Below are positions 6,910 to 12,853 of a DNA stretch of 14,905 nucleotides, piece after piece (position 1 is the stretch's first letter; the number at the start of each line of letters is the position of its first letter). The position numbers were made by a program, and so were the translations under genes. The notes beneath the pieces were generated by a model. It saw only the letters and a list, made by a program, of their open reading frames with translations. It ran no database searches and was not told where the DNA came from. Origin of the DNA: an uncultured Lachnospiraceae bacterium (GTDB taxonomy: Bacteria; Bacillota; Clostridia; Lachnospirales; Lachnospiraceae); the NCBI GenBank assembly GCA_910579325.1, contig CAJTTU010000055.1:7355-22259 (forward strand). The letters run 5' to 3'.

Positions 6910-8055
6910 ATGAGCGAGAATCAGGAGATTACATTGACATTGGACCCTTTTGGCGGGGAGATTCCTACGGTGGAGGAACCGGTGATGGAGCAGAAGGAGC
7001 TGACAGTTTTTCAGGAACTGCAGCTTTCGGAGCAGGAACAGGAGACGGTAAAGCAGTTTGCGGAGAAAATTGATATTTCTAATTCCACCCAGGTGCTGCA
7101 GTTTGGCGCCGCCGTTCAGAAAAAGATCGCGGATTTTTCCGGCACAGCTTTGGAAAATGTGCGGACCAAGGATCTGGGCGAGGTAGGCTCCATGCTGTCC
7201 AATGTGGTGACGGAGCTGAAAAGCTTTGATGTGGAGGAAGAGGAAAAAGGGCTGTTCGGCCTTTTCAAAAAAGGAAGCAATAAAGTAACCGCCCTGAAGG
7301 CCAAATATGATAAGGCGGAAACCAATGTAGGCCGTATCTGCGAGGTGCTGGAAGGTCATCAGATTCAGCTTTTAAAAGACGTGGCTATGCTGGACAAGCT
7401 GTACGATATGAACCTGGATTATTTCAAGGAAGTGACCATGTATCTGGCCGCCGGAAAATATAAGCTGGCCCAGGTGCGGGACCATGATCTGGCGGAGCTG
7501 GTGAGGAAGTCGGAGCAGAGCGGCAGGCCGGAGGATGCCCAGGCGGCAAACGATCTTTCCTCCATGTGCAACCGGTTTGAGAAAAAGCTGTATGATCTGG
7601 ACCTGACCCGGATGATTTCTATCCAGATGGCGCCCCAGATCCGTATGGTGCAGAACAATGACACCCAGATGTCCGAGAAAATTCAGTCTACGCTGGTGAA
7701 CACGATTCCTCTGTGGAAAAGCCAGATGGTGCTGGCTCTTGGCCTGGCTCATTCCGAGCAGGCGGCGAAGGCGCACAGGGAAGTAACGGATATGACCAAC
7801 GAGCTGCTTAAGAAGAACGCGGAGATTCTGAAAACCTCCACGATTGCCACTGCCAGGGAGTCCGAGCGGGGTATTGTGGATATGGAGACTTTAAAGCAGA
7901 CCAACGAGAGCCTGATCAGCACGCTGGACGAGGTGATGCAGATCCAGACAGAGGGCCAGCAGAAGCGCCGGGCGGCGGAAGCGGAGCTTGGCAAAATGGA
8001 AGATCAGCTGAAGCAGAAGCTTTTGGAGGTCAGCAGAGGGAAAAAGGCGGATTAA
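6910..8055 (+). CDS. telA: TelA-family toxic anion resistance protein
   Basis: The 381-residue protein belongs to the TelA/YaaN family, originally linked to tellurite and other toxic-anion resistance; its biochemical action is unknown. Supporting features are the family length, a soluble and almost wholly alpha-helical sequence without signal peptide or membrane segment, and a family-like core (KIDISNSTQVLQFGAAVQ at about 53-70, RTKDLGEVGSMLSNVV at about 85-100, then an Lys/Glu-rich loop EEEEKGLFGLFKKGSNK). The second half holds long coiled-coil helices ending in LKQKLLEVSRGKKAD. AGGAGG at 6899-6904 sits 5 bases before the ATG. It is 40 bases after xpaC with no terminator between, so it is the second gene of that operon. 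No other ter genes are near, so metal-oxyanion resistance should not be assumed. It ends 7 bases from convergent tmcAL. Confidence 0.93.
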   Translation: MSENQEITLTLDPFGGEIPTVEEPVMEQKELTVFQELQLSEQEQETVKQFAEKIDISNSTQVLQFGAAVQKKIADFSGTALENVRTKDLGEVGSMLSNVVTELKSFDVEEEEKGLFGLFKKGSNKVTALKAKYDKAETNVGRICEVLEGHQIQLLKDVAMLDKLYDMNLDYFKEVTMYLAAGKYKLAQVRDHDLAELVRKSEQSGRPEDAQAANDLSSMCNRFEKKLYDLDLTRMISIQMAPQIRMVQNNDTQMSEKIQSTLVNTIPLWKSQMVLALGLAHSEQAAKAHREVTDMTNELLKKNAEILKTSTIATARESERGIVDMETLKQTNESLISTLDEVMQIQTEGQQKRRAAEAELGKMEDQLKQKLLEVSRGKKAD

Positions 8056-8062
8056 ATATTGA

Positions 8063-9412
8063 TTATATGATAATGATTCCAGCTGTGTAATCATCAGGCA
8101 GCCGGGGGCAGGAGGGAAACTTTTGCCTTTGCGCCGCAGTATACAGCCGGGAAGCGAACAGCTCTGTCCGGAGAACGGACTTTCCCATGGGAGACAAAAT
8201 GGCGTCGGCATCGGCCATTTTTGTAATCATGGGAATGGAGCTGTTCTTTTTGATTGCGGACAGCAGCGGGGAGCTGTTTTTCCGGAAACCAAGGATACGG
8301 GCATAATCCGTATAGCCGTCGTCTCTGCACCGGTCTGCCGTATCCTGCGGAATCCGCAGCAGGATGTGGCAGAGCGCCCGGGATATGCGGGTGTAGGCGT
8401 ACTGTTTTGTTTTCAGTAGGTTTGTCCATTCAGTAAAGCTATGGTAATCCAAAGCATGGCGGAGGATACGGCGGGACAGCTCCTCCGACACGTCCAGATA
8501 CCGGGTAAAGCCCTGATCCCGGCAGGCCAGCAGCTGGTAGGACAGCATAGGGGAGAAATCATCGGTTAGCAGAGGGCAGGTATCCTGCCAGCTTTCCATA
8601 AGAAGCCGGGCACAGAGGGAGGGCATCATGTGAGCAGGGATCTGAGGACGGGCTGCTATGGAATGGCTGCCGGCCGGCTTGTCCGCACTGTGAAATGCAG
8701 GGGTGTCGGTATTGGCTTTGATGGAGGCTGCGGAAGTAAGATAAGCCCTGATGGCGGAGGCGGAACATAACGGCTCATCCGGATTCTGGCTGTGATAATC
8801 CGCCCCTGCCCGGGGAACGGCAACAGGACGGATGGAGGACCGGCGGCGCTGCAGCGCTTTTAAATATTCCAAGGCCAATATATTGTTGGGAGAAGAAAGG
8901 ACAGAGGATACTTGTTTTGTCTGAAAACGCTTCGGGCAGTAAGAATTGTAAAAAGGAAAAAGGCAGCTTTTCAGCGCCGTTTCCCTGGCCTTTGGAAAGG
9001 AAAGCCCTTCTTTCAGACAATCGTTTAATACGGCGGAAAATTCCGGCGGTTCCTTGGCGAGAATCCGGGCGGCTTCGGACAGGGGTTCGAGACTTTCGGT
9101 TTCCGTTCCGAAAGAAAGATAGTCTGTCACCCCTAACTGATCCAGCAGACTGACTCCCGCACCGGCAAAAGCCTCTGCGCTAGCACAGGAGAAAATGGCG
9201 GGAAGCTCGATGACCAGATCGGCTCCCGCCTCCAGCGCCATCCGCGTACGCATATATTTATCCACGAAAGCAGGCGAGCCCCGCTGGACAAAGCTGCCGC
9301 TTAACACCACGATGATATAATCGGCGCCGGATAACTGCCGGCTTTTTTCCATATGATACAAATGTCCGTAGTGAAACGGATTATATTCTGCAATGATGCC
9401 GCAAACGGTCAT
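8063..9412 (-). CDS. tmcAL: tRNA(Met) cytidine acetate ligase (TmcAL, YlbM)
   Basis: TmcAL uses ATP and acetate to form N4-acetylcytidine at the wobble base of elongator tRNA-Met, through an acetyl-adenylate. The 449-residue protein begins with the nucleotidyltransferase-like signature MTVCGIIAEYNPFHYGH, with the H14-x-G-H17 motif. LSGSFVQRGSPAFVDKYMRT (38-57), SSPNNILALEYLKAL (about 173-187) and SASAIR (217-222) are further family marks. It exceeds the usual length (about 400); the excess appears partly as a low-complexity Ala/Ser/Pro-rich stretch at about 227-260. The frame extends to a GTG at 9433, but that has no RBS, and the family conventionally starts just before the GIIAEYNPFH strand. 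ATG 9412 has AGGGAG about 12 bases upstream, slightly long. The gene lies 49 bases after the MATE gene, perhaps co-transcribed, and converges on telA with no visible terminator. Confidence 0.93.
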   Translation of the reverse strand: MTVCGIIAEYNPFHYGHLYHMEKSRQLSGADYIIVVLSGSFVQRGSPAFVDKYMRTRMALEAGADLVIELPAIFSCASAEAFAGAGVSLLDQLGVTDYLSFGTETESLEPLSEAARILAKEPPEFSAVLNDCLKEGLSFPKARETALKSCLFPFYNSYCPKRFQTKQVSSVLSSPNNILALEYLKALQRRRSSIRPVAVPRAGADYHSQNPDEPLCSASAIRAYLTSAASIKANTDTPAFHSADKPAGSHSIAARPQIPAHMMPSLCARLLMESWQDTCPLLTDDFSPMLSYQLLACRDQGFTRYLDVSEELSRRILRHALDYHSFTEWTNLLKTKQYAYTRISRALCHILLRIPQDTADRCRDDGYTDYARILGFRKNSSPLLSAIKKNSSIPMITKMADADAILSPMGKSVLRTELFASRLYTAAQRQKFPSCPRLPDDYTAGIIII

Positions 9413-9460
9413 AATGCTTTTGTTCTCCCTCACAAGTATTGAACATCTGGCTTAATATAT

Positions 9461-9488
9461 ATTATACCCGATATTCCTGCCGCCTGAA
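9461..9488 (-). promoter_or_regulatory. weak candidate promoter for tmcAL
   Basis: On the minus strand a perfect TATAAT (+ coordinates 9461-9466) overlaps the MATE stop codon, and 16 bases upstream there is only a poor -35 (TTCAGG, 9483-9488). It could give tmcAL its own transcript, but read-through from the MATE promoter is as likely. Confidence 0.3.
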
Positions 9489-10862
9489 CTCATGCAGAGC
9501 CATACCGGCAGCCACCATGGCAGAGGTAAAATCTGCTGCGGGTCCGGCATACATGATTCCGTCGATTCCCATAAAAAGAGGCAGAATCAGAACAAGGGGC
9601 AGTAGAAACAGAATCTGCTGGGTCAGCGACAGGAAAATGCCGCCCTTCGGTTTGCCGATGGCCGTGAAGAAGATCGACGTAAAAAACAGGAAAATGCGGA
9701 AATAGTTTACCGCAAATTGATAATAGGCCTCGGAGCCATTTCCAAAAATAGAGATAATCTGCCGGGGGGCAAGCTGGAACAACAGAAAGGCGAAAGCGGA
9801 AACGGCAAAGCCGAGGCCGCTGGCTTTCAGATACCCTTCTTTTACCCGATCGTATCGTTTTGCCCCATAATTGAAACTGACAATGGGCTGCAGCCCCTGG
9901 GAGATTCCGATGACAAAGGACATAAACACCTGATTGATTTTTGTGATAATACCCACGCAGGCCAAAGGAATGGATTCCCCGTAGACGGACCGGAGACCAT
10001 AATATTTCAGCGACTGATTCATAACGATTTGAAGAATCATCATCGCCAGCTGATTGATGCAGGGCGCCATTCCGAGTGCCGTAATCCGCCGGGCATATTT
10101 GCTCCGAAGTATCAGGTGCTGTTTGGTCAGGGCGACGGATTTACAGTGAGCCAGAAGCCATACGGCCATCGTGCCGGAAACAATCTGGCCGATCACAGTG
10201 GCCAGAGCGGCTCCGGCCATTCCCCACTGCAGGATAAATACAAACAGCGCGTCTAAAATGGTATTGATTATGGCGCCGATTAAGTTACAGATCATGGCGA
10301 ATCTGGGCCGTCCGTCGGCCCGGATCAGATGACCGCCGCCTGCCGTAAGGATCAGAAAGGGAAATCCGAAGGATACGATACGGGTGTAGGTTTTCGCATA
10401 GCCCAGCACATTGTCCGGCGAACCGAAAAACCGAAGCATAGGCTCTAAAAACAGCTGGGTGATCAGGCAGAGTAAAAGACCGCAGCCAAACAGCAGCGTA
10501 GCGGCATTGCCCAGATAAAAGACCGCCTGCTGTTTCTCCTCCGGGTCCTGTTCCCCCTGCCCGGTGGAAATGTTAAAGGCGGAGGCGCCGCCGATTCCGA
10601 ACAGCAGCGCAATGGCGATACAGGAAATGGAGAGGGGGAAAGAAATATTCGTAGCCGCGTTTCCCAGCTCTCCCACGCTGCGCCCGATAAAAAACTGATC
10701 GACGATATTATAAAGAGAGCTGACCAGCATAGCGATGATGCTGGGAACCGAAAATTTCCACAAAAGGCTTCCGATGCTGTCCTGTGCCAGCGGGTTTCTC
10801 TGCCTGTTTTCCGAAGGCGTTTTATTTGCTTCCATGGTCGTGTCTTTTAATTCTGATTTCAT
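9462..10862 (-). CDS. MATE family efflux transporter (MepA-like)
   Basis: An inner-membrane multidrug and toxin extrusion pump of 466 residues, the usual size for the 12-helix, two-half MATE fold; it would export cationic compounds in exchange for Na+ or H+. It has the N-terminal MepA-type segment LLWKFSVPSIIAMLVSSLYN followed by IVDQFFIG (about 33-60), the loop RADGRPRFAM with the following INTILDALFVF, and the second-half repeat SQGLQPIVSFNYGAKRYDRV. The sequence is hydrophobic throughout with short basic loops. An ATG exists at 10901, but it overlaps the predicted -10 box; the ATG at 10862 has AGGGGG (10873-10878) 10 bases upstream and lies about 30 bases after the predicted transcript start. 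Divergent from pta; tmcAL follows 49 bases downstream. Substrate cannot be read from sequence. Confidence 0.93.
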   Translation of the reverse strand: MKSELKDTTMEANKTPSENRQRNPLAQDSIGSLLWKFSVPSIIAMLVSSLYNIVDQFFIGRSVGELGNAATNISFPLSISCIAIALLFGIGGASAFNISTGQGEQDPEEKQQAVFYLGNAATLLFGCGLLLCLITQLFLEPMLRFFGSPDNVLGYAKTYTRIVSFGFPFLILTAGGGHLIRADGRPRFAMICNLIGAIINTILDALFVFILQWGMAGAALATVIGQIVSGTMAVWLLAHCKSVALTKQHLILRSKYARRITALGMAPCINQLAMMILQIVMNQSLKYYGLRSVYGESIPLACVGIITKINQVFMSFVIGISQGLQPIVSFNYGAKRYDRVKEGYLKASGLGFAVSAFAFLLFQLAPRQIISIFGNGSEAYYQFAVNYFRIFLFFTSIFFTAIGKPKGGIFLSLTQQILFLLPLVLILPLFMGIDGIMYAGPAADFTSAMVAAGMALHEFRRQEYRV

Positions 10863-10899
10863 TGCTGCCATTCCCCCTGTAAACTCTGGTAATATCTGC

Positions 10900-10928
10900 A
10901 TTTTATCATGGTTTGATTTTTATTGCAA
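10900..10928 (-). promoter_or_regulatory. sigma-A promoter of the MATE gene
   Basis: On the minus strand: TTGCAA (+10923-10928), a 17-base spacer and TAAAAT (+10900-10905), with an extended -10 TG just before it. Transcription would start near 10893. This excludes the ATG at 10901 as the MATE start. The -35 lies in the centre of the inverted repeat 10912-10940. Confidence 0.72.
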
Positions 10929-10940
10929 AGAAAAATCAAA
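10912..10940. repeat. perfect 10+10 bp inverted repeat, candidate operator
   Basis: tttgattttt (10912-10921) and aaaaatcaaa (10931-10940) are exact inverted copies separated by attgcaaag. The element spans the -35 and part of the spacer of the MATE promoter and ends 18 bases before the -35 of pta. Placement fits a repressor operator for the MATE gene. No regulator gene is next to it. Confidence 0.6.
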
Positions 10941-10958
10941 AATCCGTAAAAAATCATC

Positions 10959-10987
10959 TTGTATGCCTTTTGGAAATGGAGTATAAT
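10959..10987 (+). promoter_or_regulatory. sigma-A promoter of pta
   Basis: TTGTAT (10959-10964), a 17-base spacer and a perfect TATAAT (10982-10987). Transcription would start near 10994, giving a leader of about 33 bases to the ATG at 11027. The leader is too short for a riboswitch. Confidence 0.75.
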
Positions 10988-11000
10988 ATTGACAAACACC

Positions 11001-11016
11001 AAGGAGAGGAAAGGAG
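11001..11016 (+). promoter_or_regulatory. tandem Shine-Dalgarno sequences before pta
   Basis: AAGGAG occurs twice, at 11001-11006 and 11011-11016. The second is 10 bases before the ATG at 11027 and is probably the one used; the first may help ribosome loading. Confidence 0.65.
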
Positions 11017-11026
11017 TCAAAGAATC

Positions 11027-12022
11027 ATGGGATTTATTGACACAGTCAAGGCGAGAGCCAAGGCAAATAAAAAATCGATTGTTCTTCCTGAGGGAATGGA
11101 CGTAAGAATCTACGAGGCGGCTTCCAAGTGTATCGCGGAGGATATCGCCGACATCACCATTATCGCAAGCCCTGCGGAAGTAGAAGCGAATAATAAGGGC
11201 TTTGATATTTCCAAGGCAACCATCATCGATCCGGCTGCCTCCGATAAGACGCAAGGCTATGCCGAGAAGCTGGCCGAGCTGAGAAAGTCCAAAGGCATGA
11301 CGGTTGAGCAGGCGAAAGAGCTGCTGCTGACCGACTATATGTATTTTGCCTGCATGATGGTAAAAATGGGCGACGCTGACGGCGTTGTATCCGGCGCATG
11401 CCACTCCACGGCGAACACCTTAAGACCTTCATTACAGATCTTAAAGACGAAGCCCGGCAGCAAGCTGGTATCCGCCTTCTTCTTAATGGTTGTTCCCAAC
11501 TGCGAATATGGCGCGAATGGTACATTTATCTTCGCTGATTCCGGTCTGGAGCAGAATCCTGATCCCGAGAAGCTGGCCGCTATCGCAGCGTCCTCCGCGG
11601 AGTCCTTCCAGCTGCTGGTACAGGAAGAACCCATCGTTGCCATGCTGTCCCATTCTACAAAGGGAAGCGCGAAGCATGCGGATGTAGACAAGGTTCTCGA
11701 AGCTACGGCGATCGCGAAAGAGCAGTACCCTCAGTATAAGATCGACGGCGAGCTGCAGCTTGATGCTGCCATTGTTCCCAGCGTAGGCGAATCCAAAGCG
11801 CCGGGCAGCCCTGTGGCCGGTAAGGCGAACGTTTTAGTATTCCCTGACCTGGATGCCGGAAATATCGGCTATAAGCTGACCCAGAGACTGGCCAAGGCAG
11901 AAGCTTACGGCCCTGTTACCCAGGGTATCGCAAAGCCCATCAACGATCTGTCCAGAGGCTGTGTGGCTGACGATATCGTAGGCGTTGTGGCTATTACGGC
12001 TGTTCAATGTACTGCTGAATAA
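11027..12022 (+). CDS. pta: phosphate acetyltransferase
   Basis: Catalyses acetyl-CoA + phosphate to acetyl phosphate + CoA, the step before acetate kinase in acetate and ATP formation. The 331 residues match the short single-domain Pta type (about 330) without the N-terminal regulatory domain of the enterobacterial enzyme. Signature segments are KSIVLPEGMDVRIYEAA (16-32), DGVVSGACHSTANTLRP (118-134), the CoA/phosphate-site MLSHSTKGSA (206-215), VFPDLDAGNIGYK (271-283) and GPVTQGIAKPINDLSRG (295-311). The frame is open back to 10913, but that part overlaps the promoter, so ATG 11027 after the tandem RBS is used. A strong promoter precedes and a long hairpin terminator follows. ackA, often the next gene in clostridia, is absent here. 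Codon use (few rare codons) suggests high expression. Confidence 0.97.
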   Translation: MGFIDTVKARAKANKKSIVLPEGMDVRIYEAASKCIAEDIADITIIASPAEVEANNKGFDISKATIIDPAASDKTQGYAEKLAELRKSKGMTVEQAKELLLTDYMYFACMMVKMGDADGVVSGACHSTANTLRPSLQILKTKPGSKLVSAFFLMVVPNCEYGANGTFIFADSGLEQNPDPEKLAAIAASSAESFQLLVQEEPIVAMLSHSTKGSAKHADVDKVLEATAIAKEQYPQYKIDGELQLDAAIVPSVGESKAPGSPVAGKANVLVFPDLDAGNIGYKLTQRLAKAEAYGPVTQGIAKPINDLSRGCVADDIVGVVAITAVQCTAE

Positions 12023-12041
12023 TGATGATACGGTAATATTT

Positions 12042-12115
12042 CCCGGTTTGCTGTCTTTGCTGCCATCGCCCTTTTATGTAAGGACAGGCAAAGGAAAGCG
12101 GCAGACCGGGTTTTT
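12042..12115 (+). terminator. long two-tier hairpin terminator after pta
   Basis: cccggtttgctg (12042-12053) pairs with cggcagaccggg (12099-12110) over 12 bp with two G-U pairs. An inner stem ctttgc/gcaaag (12055-12060 with 12088-12093) stacks above an internal loop. TTTTT (12111-12115) follows directly. No convincing promoter is seen between it and the next gene, so partial read-through is possible. Confidence 0.8.
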
Positions 12116-12144
12116 CTTATATTTAGAAAGGATTGATACTCATT

Positions 12145-12786
12145 ATGGAAAGTAAAGTGATGAAATTTTACTCAAAAGCCGGGAACAACATTATTCTGCG
12201 TGTGATTCCGGGGCATTTTGCGACGGTGCATTCCCACACCAATTATTATGTGGATATGACCGGTTTGAAGACCAGACGCTCGGAGGCGCTGGCAGTGGCC
12301 AAGGCCTTTGTACAGCGGCTTCCCGGCGATACGGTGGTGGATACGATCTGCTGTCTGGACGGCTGCGAGGTGATCGGCGCCTATGTGGCGGAAGAACTGG
12401 AGCGGGGGAATTTCCCGAATATGAACCAGCACCAGACCGTATACGTGGTGACGCCGGAATTTGACATCAGCAACCAGATGATTTTCCGGGACAATGTGGT
12501 GGGTTCCATCCGTGGAAAAAATGTGCTTCTTTTACTGGCCACCACCACGACCGGCGAGACGCTGCGCCGTTCCCTGCGTTGCATCGGCTATTATGAGGGA
12601 CATGTGCAGTCGATCTGTTCCGTGTTCAGCGCCATCGATTCTATCGACGGCATGAAGGTGGAATCCATGTTCGATACCAATGATCTGCCGAATTATCAGG
12701 CTTACGAGACCTACGACTGCCCCATGTGCAGGGAGCAGAAAAAGCTGGACGCCATGGTGAATGGATATGGGTATTCCAAGCTGTAA
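12145..12786 (+). CDS. orotate phosphoribosyltransferase-like protein with atypical PRPP loop
   Basis: The 213-residue protein resembles the type I PRTase fold in size and layout: an N-terminal strand-rich hood (FATVHSHTNYYVDMTGLKTR), a central GDTVVDTICCLDGCEVIGAY strand-loop (61-80), and a PRPP-loop-like KNVLLLLATTTTGETLRR (125-142). In active PRTases this loop is usually preceded by two acidic residues (DDxxTTG type). Here that position is Leu-Ala, so catalysis with PRPP is doubtful; TTTTGET is kept, so a nucleotide or phosphate may still bind (inference). The tail has CPMC (192-195), a possible metal or redox pair. ATG 12145 is preceded by AGAAAGGA about 12 bases upstream; the TTG at 12133 abuts that RBS. 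No pyrimidine genes are near, so pyrE is not assigned. The membrane-protein frame follows immediately. Confidence 0.7.
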   Translation: MESKVMKFYSKAGNNIILRVIPGHFATVHSHTNYYVDMTGLKTRRSEALAVAKAFVQRLPGDTVVDTICCLDGCEVIGAYVAEELERGNFPNMNQHQTVYVVTPEFDISNQMIFRDNVVGSIRGKNVLLLLATTTTGETLRRSLRCIGYYEGHVQSICSVFSAIDSIDGMKVESMFDTNDLPNYQAYETYDCPMCREQKKLDAMVNGYGYSKL

Positions 12787-12838
12787 AATGATGATCGCCT
12801 CAGGATGGGCAAAAGTAAAAGCAAAAGCGGCGTCCATG

Positions 12839-12844
12839 AGGGGG
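12839..12844 (+). promoter_or_regulatory. ribosome binding site that favours a start at 12854
   Basis: AGGGGG is 9 bases before ATG 12854, directly at the first membrane helix. The earlier ATGs at 12788 and 12791 follow the PRTase stop by one to four bases but have only weak upstream purines and would depend on translational coupling. Confidence 0.5.
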
Positions 12845-12853
12845 CAAAGCGGC

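Noticed and set aside
9717..10256. 179-codon plus-strand frame inside the MATE gene
   Set aside because: Opposite to a clear MATE transporter; the translation is low in hydrophobic structure and resembles nothing known.
10863..10901. N-terminal extension of the MATE protein from ATG 10901
   Set aside because: This ATG lies within the predicted -10 region, upstream of the expected transcript start, and the RBS at 10873-10878 serves ATG 10862.
10913..11026. N-terminal extension of pta
   Set aside because: It overlaps the pta promoter (10959-10987) and lies before the tandem Shine-Dalgarno sites; the Pta family starts at the MGFIDTVKARA segment.
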